A stretch of DNA of 64,000 nucleotides from Syngnathus acus (taxonomy: Eukaryota; Chordata; Actinopteri; Syngnathiformes; Syngnathidae): contig NC_051105.1 of assembly GCF_901709675.1 (NCBI RefSeq), positions 11,392,604 through 11,456,603 of the forward strand. Direction: 5' to 3'. Of the stretch, positions 27,193 to 38,176 are shown one piece after another; the first letter of the stretch is position 1; each line of letters begins with the position of its first letter. Under the pieces are notes generated by a model. It saw nothing but the letters and a program-made list of their open reading frames with translations. It did no database searches and was not told the DNA's origin. The translations under genes and the position numbers were made by a program.

Positions 27193-28290
27193 ATGGACAC
27201 CGAGGACCATCTCTGCTTTCCACAGCTGCTCAACATCTCTTGCCAGAAGCCCTCGTTAGAATTTAATCTTCACTCTGTGCCCTTGTCCGTCATGGCAGTC
27301 ATCATTGTGGTGCTTAACCTTCTTGTCATTGTCTCAATCTCCCATTTCAGGCATGTTTTTTCTCAATTTGCTCAAGAACTAACCTTTCTGTTTTCATGAC
27401 TATTTTGTGTCATATGATGTATCCCACCCACAGATGTTGCCGTTAACCTACTGCGTGTGTGTATGTGTGTGTGTGTGTGTAGGCAGCTCCACACTCCAAC
27501 CAACCTTCTCCTCCTCTCCCTCGCTATCACAGACTATCTGTTGGGCTTCCAGATTATTCCAGGGCAAATCTACAGGATGACATCTTGTTGGTTTCTCGGT
27601 GATCTGCTGTGCTCTTTTTTTATGTTTTCAATTCTAACCGTGACTTCCGCATCAGTGGGGAACATGGTGCTCATCTCCATCGATCGTTACGTGGCTATTA
27701 GCGATCCTCTGCATTATAATATCAAAGTCACCGTGAAAAGAATTCAACTTTGCATTGGTCTCTGCTGGTGCTTATCTCTTTCCTACGCCGGTATTATTTT
27801 TAACAATCAGCAGACGCATCAGGGAAAGTACTATTCCTGCTACGGGGAGTGCATCTTTACTATGGACTTCAATACCGGAGTGGCTGACGTGTGGGTTACC
27901 TTCATCCTCCCTCTCAGCATCATCATCACGTTGTACACCAGAGTGTTTGTGGTTGCCGTGTCTCAGGCGCGAGCCATGCGCTCTCATGTTAGATGCGGCA
28001 AACTGAAACAGTCCGTCCCCTTAAGAGCAAAGAAATCCGAGTTGAAGGCGGCCCGGACTCTGGGTATTCTGGTCGTTATCTTCCTCTTGTGCTTTTGTCC
28101 GTATTACAGCATATCACTGGTGCCGAATTTTGATGAGTTTTACCTCTACGCTGTGTACCTGTACTGCCTCAACTCATGTGTCAATCCCTTGATCTACGCC
28201 TTGTTCTACCCGTGGTTCCGAAGAGCTGTGAAACATATTGTCACACTGAGCATATTGCGTTCTGGCTCCTGTGATGCCAACCTGCTGTAG
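27193..28290 (+). CDS. Trace-amine-associated receptor, clade III type (copy 1, plus-strand gene)
   Basis: Exon 1 is 27193-27350 and exon 2 is 27483-28290, giving 966 nt and 321 aa. The protein starts MDTEDHLCFPQLLNIS and ends SCDANLL. The splice join gives ISHFRQLHTPTNLL. Visible features: N-glycosylation site NIS in the N-terminus, Cys3.25, IDRYVAI, ECL2 CYGEC, TM7 NSCVNPLIYALFYPWF. Position 3.32 is Ile, 5.42 is Asp and 6.48 is Phe, as in its inverted partner. Only a GC donor (TTCAG|GCATG) keeps the frame; the GT six bases into the exon-1 read-through would put exon 2 out of frame. A (GT)n run forms the polypyrimidine-poor 3' end of the intron. AATAAA at 28388-28393 is a plausible polyadenylation signal. 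Confidence 0.92.
27456..27480. repeat. (GT)n run at the TAAR intron 3' end (copy 1)
   Basis: gtgtgtgtatgtgtgtg... runs directly into the TAG acceptor at 27480-27482, in place of a normal polypyrimidine tract. The same arrangement is at 35375-35399. Confidence 0.8.
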
Positions 28291-28387
28291 ACATAACTAT
28301 AATGATTGCCATGAGGGGGAAAAAAAAGTACAAAATAAGGTTTGAGTCTACCTAACGTGTGCAGATTTAAGAAACTGGTTCTGTTCA

Positions 28388-28393
28388 AATAAA
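28388..28393 (+). terminator. Polyadenylation signal candidate for plus-strand TAAR (copy 1)
   Basis: AATAAA about 100 bp after the stop codon. The duplicate lies at 36307-36312. Confidence 0.55.
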
Positions 28394-28580
28394 TGAACAT
28401 CTTTGTCAGCCTGCTTGTTTCATTTGGCTTTTCACAAAACAACCTATTTTGGGTATATACAACTTCTTGGGTCGGTGCAGTTTTTAACTGAGCAGTTTAA
28501 AGGTGTACTATGTAATAGCGAATACATATACACACACAAACATATATATATATATATATATACGTACTATGTATACACAT

Positions 28581-29517
28581 TAGGGGTGTAAATCGCGGGT
28601 TTTGTCACGATACGATATCATATCGATACAAAGAATCACGATACGATATTTGCCGATATCTTAAAGCCTGCTGTGATTCATTCACGATACATCACGATAT
28701 AGTGCTCCACGATCGATATTTTTATTTTTTATTTTTTTAAATAAAAAATATAGAACAATATCCTGATTTATAACAATTCATACGCAAAATCAACAAGGTA
28801 CTGCAAACTCTTTATTTAGGAAATTACAAGAGTATTGTAGTATACAAAGTGCTTATTTTAACACTGAACTTGATCAAATTCCTATATTTTTTCTCATATA
28901 AGTAAAGAAAAATGAATATTCTTTCTTTTTTTGTAATACCATTAACTTTAAAGTGCATTACTGAACTATTTAATGACAAAACAAAAATAAGTTCTTTATA
29001 ATGAATGTAGTAAACATTACACCTTGACCATATGTTCTAATCCAAATGCAAAAAAAAAACATTCTCTTGCAATACCAGAGAACTATACATAAATAAAATA
29101 TGTATGTTGTTATTTAACTCTTCTATAAAACAAAAATAACTTAATTTATAACTCTTTATATAGAATTTTAACATTACACGGTGTCTACTCTTTGAACTGT
29201 TCAATATGACTTGAAGCCCAAAGGGGAGCGAATTTCCTCGTCTTCTTGGACACTAGCCATAGCACCAGCCCAGGAGCCGCGTAGTTGTCGGCTCCCCTTT
29301 CACGTGCCTGCTCTGCTCACAACACAACACGCCGCGCACTGCTCCCGGAAAGAGGAAGCAAGCAACAATGAACTGGATTTCAAAATAAAGTCGCGTCTAA
29401 TGTCCGAGGTCAAAAACGGGCGATATAGATCGATGTTTACGTTTAGCATCGATGCCAACAAATCGTAGAGCATTATATCGATTAATCGATGTGTATTGAT
29501 GAATCGTTACACCCCTA
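28581..29517. mobile_element. Non-autonomous hAT-type element, 937 bp (copy 1)
   Basis: Terminal inverted repeats taggggtgtaa and ttacaccccta, flanked by the 8-bp target duplication atacacat at 28573-28580 and 29518-29525. The interior is rich in cgatacgatat/atcgat motifs and has no transposase. An 85-codon ORF at 29211-29468 resembles nothing known. The element predates the segmental duplication because copy 2 carries it with the same target duplication. Confidence 0.88.
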
Positions 29518-29774
29518 ATACACATATATATCTATACATGTATACATAATAATTTTACCATGAGTTTATGATTATTTAAAAGTGTCCAAAACGAAAATAA
29601 ATGGTTTCACACCAAAACACTACCTTTAACCAAAACTTTTCCACCTCAAAATTGGCTAAGTTGGTCTGATGCTCCTGTCACAAAAAACAACCAAAATATA
29701 GCCAAAAATAATTTTCATACTTTACCATTTTTATCATGGGTCAATTTGACACAAAAAATAATAGGACAGGTAGT

Positions 29775-30952
29775 GTTGGATTTTGGTCCACAATTTAGGG
29801 AGCGCTATCTGCGCCTCACGGCAAAAGCCATTGCCAATCACCTGTTATCCAATTCACTCACTGCGTGCTCGTTTAATTTCTTCAGATTTAGGAAAATGCA
29901 AAGACACTGAAGCAGAAATTAGACTTACACAGGTTGGTTGAGTTCAATCATAATTCTTGTTAAGAAAGCTCTGTTTTCAGGAAAGTACAATACAGCGCTG
30001 GGCCCTTCAAGAGCAGAAAGTCTCCATTCAGAAAAGGCAACGTTCAAGGTTCTTTGGTCAGTTTATATTCAGTTGGTGTGGGGCGCGTTTGATGGGTGAT
30101 GAGTAGTTGGGGTGGGGCGAGTTCGCAGGAGAGTTTGATTCCATGGGAGTGGGTGCTGGTTATGGAAGATTCGGTGTGTGTGTGGGGGCTGTGGTCTTCC
30201 ATCCCGTCTTTCGGCCTTGGTGATCATCTTTGGCCGAGTCCTTGGCTGTCTCCTTCTGGCACCAGCTGGTTTTTTATCTCCGAGTGACCTTCCTGTAAAC
30301 ATTCTCCTCCATTCTTGCACATATGCTGTCGTACCTCATTCTTTCACTTTTGTCATTTTGTACGAATTAATGTGAGCTTTTTGGCTGTAACATAATTAAT
30401 CTATTACTGTTCCCTGACTATGCAAAGTTAGTTCATGTCTTTGCTCACATCATTATATTCTTAGTTTAATCATGCTTTCCACCATATCTTTTCTGTTAGG
30501 CAAAACATTTCCCTCTGTGCAGAGCGTTCAGTAGTAATCTAAAAGCTGGCGTCTCGCATTAGGCGACATATGACGTTTAATCAAAACACAAGATATAATC
30601 AAGTACTGTACGGTCAAGACGACTCTGGCCGTGTCCATGATTTAGAGAACAAACATCAGGCATGCATTACACAGTTCCTTAAGGGTCATTAAGCTATGTA
30701 AGCAACATATCAAAATACATTTATTTTGCAGTGCACAGAAATACATATTGAATCATAAAGTTGTAGCAACCTCTGTTATTATCTTGCATCAAAGAATGTC
30801 TAGTTATGTCTGCTTTATTGGTTGATTCCATGAATATACTTGTCTGCTTGTATACTTTATCCAAAGAGATGTGAGCGTATCTGGTATTGTGGCTAGGCGG
30901 GTTTTGTGTCTTTTGCCCCTATTCCTTCAGTAGTTATTAAATATTTGTACAT
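29775..30952. other. Unique spacer between the two duplication copies
   Basis: About 1.18 kb with no recognised gene or element. Its last 22 bases (30931-30952, beginning tagttattaa) recur at 39335-39356 on the far side of copy 2. Confidence 0.7.
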
Positions 30953-31936
30953 ACAGCGCAACCAAGCGTTTCTCCTTGCTAATTGAACTCGTCAGTTCAT
31001 GATGAAATCAGTTCTAGAAGGGCAATGCCTTCCTCTAGCGTTCAAAATAAAAATCGTCTCTGTGGCATTTCTCACTCACTTGCTCTCCTCCCCTGGCGTT
31101 AACAGCGGTCACGTGGTTTGTTGACGTCATGTTGGGACTTTCTTCTGGTTGGTTTGACAAATTGGCAGAATGTTTGTTTTGTTTATTTGTTTCTTTCTTT
31201 TTTTCAACTAGTACATTGTCACAATTAATCACAATTTCATTTTTAAAAAAAATGGCTTGCTAAATGGGAAATTTAAGCCCAGGCTTCCGTCAGAAACCTG
31301 ACTTTCAAGGTTTTAAGAGTACCTTTGACCACCTTACCATTTGCCTATGCCAGCACACAACCGCCGCTGAGCCACACCACATCATTGGAAATACAGATGG
31401 AAATCTTATTTTTAGTCAAAATAATTTGATTTTTTTAATTGAATAATTGCCAGCAGGGAGAGCTAGAGTGTCAGACAGTGTTGACTGGGGGATAATAAAT
31501 AACAGCGACCTCAAAATAAGAGCCAGGCTGGGAATAAAAATTATCAATTTATTTATTTGTTTATTTCTTTGTTTGTTGTTTTCATTTCTTGGCAGCACGC
31601 AGTTAAAAGTAAATACAAAAAAACACATGCAACAATGTACTAGTAACCTACTGTACATTTGTATACACAAATGTCTAACAGCATACACTAAAAACAAATG
31701 TTTAATATTTTCCTGATTGCTCGTTATATATCGGACCAATGATTTATTGAGCAGGATAAGTCTAGACAATACTGTAAAAGAACTCAGAAACATTAGACAA
31801 AAGGATTTTGCATTTTAACAATATTTTAAATGACAGAATCTTAATGATGGACACAATATTGATATAAAATTGCGATGTTGACTTAAAGCCTTTCTACAGA
31901 ATGTCCCTCCAAAATGTGTCAGCGTTTTAAACATGA

Positions 31937-33077
31937 CTACAGTATGTGGGCCTCACGAGAACCAGGCTTCAGTATGCGCAGAGTGACAATGTGCTTGATG
32001 GCTCTTTGAAACCACGGGTAGAACAAGGCGTAGATAAAGGGATTCACACACGAATTGAAGTCATACAAATAAAGAAGAGATTGGGCCAGTGAAGCCAGAG
32101 TCCCATCATCGGCCATCAAACTGACAATGTAATACGGACAAAAACACAACAGAAAGACCAGAACCAGAACACCGAGATTCCTGGCCGCCTTCAGCTCGGA
32201 TTTTTTTACTCTTACGGACTGTTTTACTTTGCTGCATGTGAGATGAGTGCGCATGACACGCGCTTGAGACACCGCAACCACATACACTCTTATGTACAGC
32301 GTGATGATAATGATAAGAGGAAGGATGAGGCTCATGACCATGTCCAGAATGCCTCCATAAGACTCAAAACCCAAGACGCACTCTCCACGGCAGGAGTTAA
32401 ACTTTCCAGGATGAGCCAAGTAGTCCTTAAAAATGATGCCACAGTGGATACATGCAAAGAACCAACAGAGACCAACACAAAGTTGAGTTCTTTTCATGGT
32501 AACTTTGACGGTATAGCGCAGCGGGTCACAAATAGCCACGTAACGGTCAGCTGATATCAGCACCATGTTTCCCACGGAGGCGGACGCGGAAATAAAAAGC
32601 ATGTAATTCCACAGACAACACAAAACGTCACCGAGAAACCAGCAGGATGTGTTGACATAGCTTTCACCTGGCATCGCCACCAAGCCCACCAGAAAGTCGG
32701 AGACGGCGAGGGAGCAGAGGATGAGGTTGGTGGGGGTGTGGAGTTGCCTGCAAGAAGAAAAAAACAATCAGTGACACACACAAAAACACAGTGTCAAAAA
32801 ACGTTCCAGGTAAATGTGAGTCGGCAGATGACATCACTCAAACAACCGCTGTGGAACAGCCTGAGATCAACCTTGCAGCACCGCGAGGCTTACAGAAAAA
32901 GAACATGTGCCTGAAGTGGGAGATTGAAATGATGACGAGCAAGTTGAGCAGCATGGTGAGGATGCTTTCCAGCGGCAGCACGACTCTGAAAAGAAAAGCT
33001 TCAGACCAATTAAATGAGGGCCTCTGGCAGGAGATGTTGGGCTGCTGTGGAAAGCAGAGATGGTCCTCTGTGTCCAT
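31937..33077 (-). CDS. Trace-amine-associated receptor, clade III type (copy 2, minus-strand gene)
   Basis: Exon 1 is 32911-33077 and exon 2 is 31937-32747; 325 aa, the duplicate of the gene at 24318-25458. Five residues differ: SEAIL to SEAFL before TM1, FTCIYCG to FACIHCG (two changes in TM4), MSFILP to MSLILP (position 5.47), and HLACSK to HLTCSK in the third intracellular loop. The GC-starting intron, Leu3.32, Asp5.42, Phe6.48 and the NSCVNPFIYALFYPWF signature are retained. No frame break is seen, so it appears functional. Confidence 0.92.
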
Positions 33078-33210
33078 GAGGAAGCTCCGACAACCTCCTG
33101 TCCAAACCGTTGTGGTGTCCATCTCATTTATATGGTCTTGGTGCCTCCCACGAGCAAATGTGATAGGTAGTCAAAGTATGATGTCACGATGAGCACCATA
33201 CCCTGACTCT
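33078..33210 (-). promoter_or_regulatory. TAAR proximal promoter/5'UTR block (copy 2, minus gene)
   Basis: Duplicate of 25459-25590 with the same TATA-like and ATTTGCTTGTGGG elements; one difference noted (cacaagc to cacgagc on the plus strand). Confidence 0.55.
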
Positions 33211-33402
33211 ATGTACAGACAGTGAAGTGGATACATCATCATTTTACATCAGCCTGAAATATTTTCGTTCCCAAATGACCAAAAAGGGTCAGATGGCTTT
33301 GCTGGGGCAAAAAATAGCTGATAACCAACCCAACAGTCTGCCTCGACCACATTTAGATTTACTTGCATAGGCTATCCGGTCTGAACAAATTCAATCTTCA
33401 GC

Positions 33403-33695
33403 CAGAGGCGTAGCCAAGCCGGGGCGAGCCGTGGCGGCGCCCCGGTTAGGACTCCCTGCGCCCCGGTTGGAAAAAAAAAAAAAAAATCGAGCTTTTTCGA
33501 TTCTTCATTTTCATGCCGTTTTTTTCTTTCGGTCTTGCGCGAATGTGCTTGCGCTATTCTATGTGCGCGATGTTATCCATTCACTGTTTGCCTCCCGGAC
33601 GTTGTTTTAGCGATCAGCGAACGGCGTGGGTGATGTTCGATTTTTTTTCCTGTGGGCGTGCGCCCCTACTGGAAAAATTCCTGGCTACGCCTCTG
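33403..33695. mobile_element. hAT-like MITE, 293 bp, only in duplication copy 2
   Basis: Perfect 14-bp terminal inverted repeats cagaggcgtagcca / tggctacgcctctg and an 8-bp target duplication tcttcagc at 33395-33402 and 33696-33703. The empty site is present once in copy 1 near 25786. It has no coding capacity. The 8-bp duplication and CAG-type ends indicate the hAT superfamily. Confidence 0.9.
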
Positions 33696-33703
33696 TCTTC
33701 AGC

Positions 33704-34988
33704 CCAATCTTAAAGTAATCAACCCAAACTTGGGTCAAAAGTAACCCAAAATCCCCAGGCAATATGACCCAGCATTTTTTTTTGTGTGTGTGTGTGTGCG
33801 TGCATGTGTGTTTTGAGGCCTCAGGGTTCAGATCTAGCAACTTGAGGCCTATTATTTTTTTATTTGGATAAGGTTCATAATGTCTCTTTTAGGGTAGTTC
33901 TTTTGTCCAGAAAAAAAAAAATTCTGAACAAAAGAATAAAGTTCAAAATAAAAAAATAAAATTAGAAAAATTATTTGTCTGAACAAGAGAACTGCCCGAT
34001 AGACTTGAGGCCTTTTTTCATCATGCAATAGAGGAGACAAACACAACCTGTGAAATCGTACAACAATTAAATTGGCTTCTGTATCGCACGTTTAATGAAA
34101 CGAGCCAGGCGACGACAAAATGAAGAGCCGGCGAGTGTTTTCGAGTAGACGTTGCTAACGAATCCCCGAAGGTCAAAGGTCAGTTTGAAAGTTTCTAGTT
34201 TTTGAAAAACAAACAAGACTTCTGTCTGTCTCTCCGCCGGGAGAAACACAAGTATTGCCTCATGTGTTTTGGTGTTGTCTTCACACCTCTAATTGCAAGC
34301 CGCTCGTGATCGCACGCTAATGGGCCAAGGTGTGAACCGGCAACAAAAACATGGACGACAGTAACCTATGCGGACGTCCTCCGGGGGCACGCAAGGCAAC
34401 TGATACAGTTGACACAGAACTTAAAGAAATTTAAAAAAAAAGCCTAATCTGGTTCAATCGGTAAGTTCGCCGTGCTGAGAAAAGGATCCATAAAAATATG
34501 CATCCTTAATTAATTAATGCCATGCTTCCTCTACATGATATTTGACAAAAAACACAACAGACTCAAATGTGGCCATTTTGAATCAAACTGACTTCCTGTG
34601 TTTTTTGGGACATGGTTTCTTGGGACTGCATGTGACCAAAACTTTTTGAATCACAATTTTCGTCAATCTAATCAAATCTCATTTTACACCATCATCAAAT
34701 CAAATGATGAAAAAAACTCTCACTTTGGGCCCCACCACATTGGTGCTACGATGTCAATGAAAAATGTGCGGCTGGAGCAGCCATTTTGAGATTGGAACAC
34801 AAACAGTAGAATGAAGTCCAAAACAAAACTTATGTGCTCCCTTCTTACAGGTTCCAGTTTAGTGGTGAGCACCAGCATCTCCAATTCAATTTACACAACA
34901 TGGTACCACAAAAACCACAGTTAAAAAAATTTAAAACATTGATGCTCCAGATTTTGTGATATTTCATCATTCTGTCTGGGGTACGGCG
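33704..34988. other. Rest of head-to-head intergenic region of TAAR pair, copy 2
   Basis: Duplicate of about 25788-27069 with small indels. No gene recognised. Confidence 0.6.
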
Positions 34989-35111
34989 CTAATTATGACA
35001 TCACACTTTGACTTCGCTGACCCTATCACATTTGCTTGTGGGCGGTACCAAGACCCCATAAATGAGATGGACACCACAACAGTTTGACCAGGAGGTTCTC
35101 GGAGCTTCCTC
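34989..35111 (+). promoter_or_regulatory. TAAR proximal promoter/5'UTR block (copy 2, plus gene)
   Basis: Copy of 27070-27192 carrying the same elements, with no substitution noticed. Confidence 0.55.
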
Positions 35112-36209
35112 ATGGACACCGAGGACCATCTCTGCTTTCCACAGCTGCTCAACATCTCTTGCCAGAAGCCCTCGTTAGAATTTAATCTTCACTCTGTGCC
35201 CTTGTCCGTCATGGCAGTCATCATTGTGGTGCTTAACCTTCTTGTCATTGTCTCAATCTCCCATTTCAGGCATGTTTTTTCTCAATTTGCTCAAGAACTA
35301 ACCTTTCTGTTTTCATGACTATTTTGTGTCATATGATGTATCCCACCCACAGATGTTGCCGTTAACCTACTGCGTGTGTGTATGTGTGTGTGTGTGTGTA
35401 GGCAGCTCCACACTCCAACCAACCTTCTCCTCCTCTCCCTCGCTATCACAGACTATCTGTTGGGCTTCCAGATTATTCCAGGGCAAATCTACAGGATGAC
35501 ATCTTGTTGGTTTCTCGGTGATCTGCTGTGCTCTTTTTTTATGTTTTCAATTCTAACCGTGACTTCCGCATCAGTGGGGAACATGGTGCTCATCTCCATC
35601 GATCGTTACGTGGCTATTAGCGATCCTCTGCATTATAATATCAAAGTCACCGTGAAAAGAATTCAACTTTGCATTGGTCTCTGCTGGTGCTTATCTCTTT
35701 CCTACGCCGGTATTATTTTTAACAATCAGCAGACGCATCAGGGAAAGTACTATTCCTGCTACGGGGAGTGCATCTTTACTATGGACTTCAATACCGGAGT
35801 GGCTGACGTGTGGGTTACCTTCATCCTCCCTCTCAGCATCATCATCACGTTGTACACCAGAGTGTTTGTGGTTGCCGTGTCTCAGGCGCGAGCCATGCGC
35901 TCTCATGTTAGATGCGGCAAACTGAAACAGTCCGTCCCCTTAAGAGCAAAGAAATCCGAGTTGAAGGCGGCCCGGACTCTGGGTATTCTGGTCGTTATCT
36001 TCCTCTTGTGCTTTTGTCCGTATTACAGCATATCACTGGTGCCGAATTTTGATGAGTTTTACCTCTACGCTGTGTACCTGTACTGCCTCAACTCATGTGT
36101 CAATCCCTTGATCTACGCCTTGTTCTACCCGTGGTTCCGAAGAGCTGTGAAACATATTGTCACACTGAGCATATTGCGTTCTGGCTCCTGTGATGCCAAC
36201 CTGCTGTAG
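35112..36209 (+). CDS. Trace-amine-associated receptor, clade III type (copy 2, plus-strand gene)
   Basis: Exon 1 is 35112-35269 and exon 2 is 35402-36209; 321 aa. No amino-acid difference from the copy at 27193-28290, and no nucleotide difference noticed across exons and intron. Motifs, GC donor and (GT)n-abutted acceptor are the same. Because sequence and context are duplicated, expression of the two plus-strand genes would be indistinguishable by short reads. Confidence 0.92.
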
Positions 36210-36457
36210 ACATAACTATAATGATTGCCATGAGGGGGAAAAAAAAGTACAAAATAAGGTTTGAGTCTACCTAACGTGTGCAGATTTAAGAAACTGGTTC
36301 TGTTCAAATAAATGAACATCTTTGTCAGCCTGCTTGTTTCATTTGGCTTTTCACAAAACAACCTATTTTGGGTATATACAACTTCTTGGGTCGGTGCAGT
36401 TTTTAACTGAGCAGTTTAAAGGTGTACTATGTAATAGCGAATACATATACACACACA

Positions 36458-36460
<3 letters not shown>

Positions 36461-36530
<70 letters not shown>
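36461..36530. repeat. (TA)n microsatellite, about 70 bp
   Basis: Expanded relative to the short (ta)n at about 28540-28562 in copy 1. It ends three bases before the Tc1 insertion. Confidence 0.95.
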
Positions 36531-36533
36531 GTA

Positions 36534-38163
36534 CAATGCCTTGCGAAAGTATTCGGCCCCCTTGAACCTTTCAACATTTCGCCACATTTCAGGCTTCAAA
36601 CATAAAGATATAAAAGTTTAATTTTTTGTCAAGAATCAACAACAAGTGGGACACAATCGTGAAGTGGAACAAAATTTATTGGATAATTTAAACTTTTTTA
36701 ACAAATAAAAAACTGAAAAGTGGGGCGTGCAATATTATTCGGCCTCCTTGCGCTAATACTTTGTAGCGCCACCTTTTGCTGCAATTACAGCTGTAAGTGG
36801 CTTGGGGTATGTCTCTATCAGTTTTGCACATCGAGAGACTGGAATTCTTGCCCATTCTTCCTTGCAAAACAGCTCGAGCTCAGTGAGGTTGGATGGAGAG
36901 CGTTTGTGAACAGCAGTCTTCAGCTCTTTCCACAGATTCTCGATTGGATTCAGGTCTGGACTTTGACTTGGCCATTCTAACACCTGGATACGTCTATTTG
37001 TGAACCATTCCATTGTAGATTTGGCTTTATGTTTTGGATCATTGTCCTGTTGGAAGATAAATCTCCGTCCCAGTCTCAGGTATTTTGCAGACTCCAACAG
37101 GTTTTCTTCCAGAATGGTCCTGTATTTGGCTCCATCCATCTTCCCATCAATTTTAGCCATCTTCCCTGTCCCTGCTGAAGAAAAGCAGGCCCAAACCATG
37201 ATGCTGCCACCACCATGTTTGACAGTGGGGATGGTGTGTTCAGGGTGATGAGCTGTGTTGCTTTTACGCCAAACATATCGTTTTGCATTGTGGCCAAAAA
37301 GTTCGATTTTGGTTTCATCTGACCAGAGCACCTTCTTCCACATGTTTGGTGTGTCTCCCAGGTGGCTTGTGGCAAACTTTAAACGAGACTTTTTATGGAT
37401 ATCTTTGAGAAATGGCTTTCTTCTTGCCACTCTTTCATAAAGGCCAGATTTGTGCAGTGCACGACTGATTGTTGTCCTATGGACAGACTCTCCCACCTCA
37501 GCTGTAGTTATCTGCAGTTCATCCAGAGTGATCATGGGCCTCTTGGCTGCATCTCTGATCAGTCTTCTCCTTGTTTGAGATGAAAGTTTGGAGGGACGGC
37601 CGGGTCTTGGTAGATTTGCAGTGGTCTGATACTCCTTCCATTTCAATATAATTGCTTGCACAGTGCTCCTTGAGATGTTTAAAGCTTGGGAAATCTTTTT
37701 GTATCCAAATCCGGCTTTAAACTTCTCCACAACAGTATCTCGGACCTGCCTGGTGTGTTCCTTTGTCTTCATGGTTCTCTCTGCGCTTTAAACAGAACTC
37801 TGAGACTATCAAAGAGCAGGTGCATTTATACGGAGACTTGATTACACACAGGTGCATTCTATTTATCATCATCAGTCATTTCGGACAACATTGGATCATT
37901 CAAAGATCCTCACTGAACTTCTGGAGTGAGTTTGCTGCACTGAAAGTAAAGGGGCCGAATAATATTGCACGCCCCACTTTTCAGTTTTTTATTTGTTAAA
38001 AAAGTTTCAATTATCCAATAAATTTCGTTCCACTTCACGATTGTGTCCCACTTGTTGTTGATTCTTGACAAAAAATTACAATTTTATATCTTTATGTTTG
38101 AAGCCTGAAATGTGGCGAAATGTTGAAAGGTTCAAGGGGGCCGAATACTTTCGCAAGGCACTG
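36534..38163 (-). mobile_element. Full-length Tc1/mariner element, 1630 bp, only in duplication copy 2
   Basis: Inserted at TA (36532-36533 and 38164-38165). The inverted repeats are about 210 bp and nearly perfect: the outer end reads tgccttgcgaaagtattcgg, and an inner related repeat with attattcggcc lies near 36733-36745 and 37950-37965, the IR/DR layout of Sleeping Beauty-like elements. The left terminus reads CAATG where the right reads CAGTG (as complement). It encloses an uninterrupted transposase ORF on the minus strand. Confidence 0.93.
36753..37772 (-). CDS. Tc1-like transposase, intact 339 aa
   Basis: Cut-and-paste DDE transposase. The N-terminal paired-like DNA-binding part contains two helix-turn-helix motifs (YKKISQALNISRSTVQ; then DELQITTAEVGESVHRTTISRAL) joined by the GRPSKLS linker. 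Catalytic residues sit in WSDETKIE (first Asp), QQDNDPKH (second Asp) and SPDLNPIENLWKEL (Glu), in DD34E order. The length is normal for Tc1 elements (about 340 aa), with no stop or frameshift. The start ATG is followed by KTKEHT, typical of the family. Confidence 0.95.
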   Translation of the reverse strand: MKTKEHTRQVRDTVVEKFKAGFGYKKISQALNISRSTVQAIILKWKEYQTTANLPRPGRPSKLSSQTRRRLIRDAAKRPMITLDELQITTAEVGESVHRTTISRALHKSGLYERVARRKPFLKDIHKKSRLKFATSHLGDTPNMWKKVLWSDETKIELFGHNAKRYVWRKSNTAHHPEHTIPTVKHGGGSIMVWACFSSAGTGKMAKIDGKMDGAKYRTILEENLLESAKYLRLGRRFIFQQDNDPKHKAKSTMEWFTNRRIQVLEWPSQSPDLNPIENLWKELKTAVHKRSPSNLTELELFCKEEWARIPVSRCAKLIETYPKPLTAVIAAKGGATKY

Positions 38164-38176
38164 TATGTATACACAT

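Larger units (their letters stand above)
23350..29774. repeat. Segmental duplication, copy 1 (TAAR pair plus hAT remnant)
   Basis: Runs from acagcgcaaccaagcg to ggacaggtagt and is repeated in the same orientation at 30953-39338. Apart from insertions in copy 2 the copies are nearly identical, coding and non-coding. Content: minus-strand TAAR 24318-25458, plus-strand TAAR 27193-28290, hAT element 28581-29517. Confidence 0.93.

Noticed and set aside
29211-29468. 85-codon frame starting near MKPKGERIS, repeated at 38775-39032
   Set aside because: Lies inside the non-autonomous hAT element in both copies; it is duplicated because the element is, not because it is a conserved gene.
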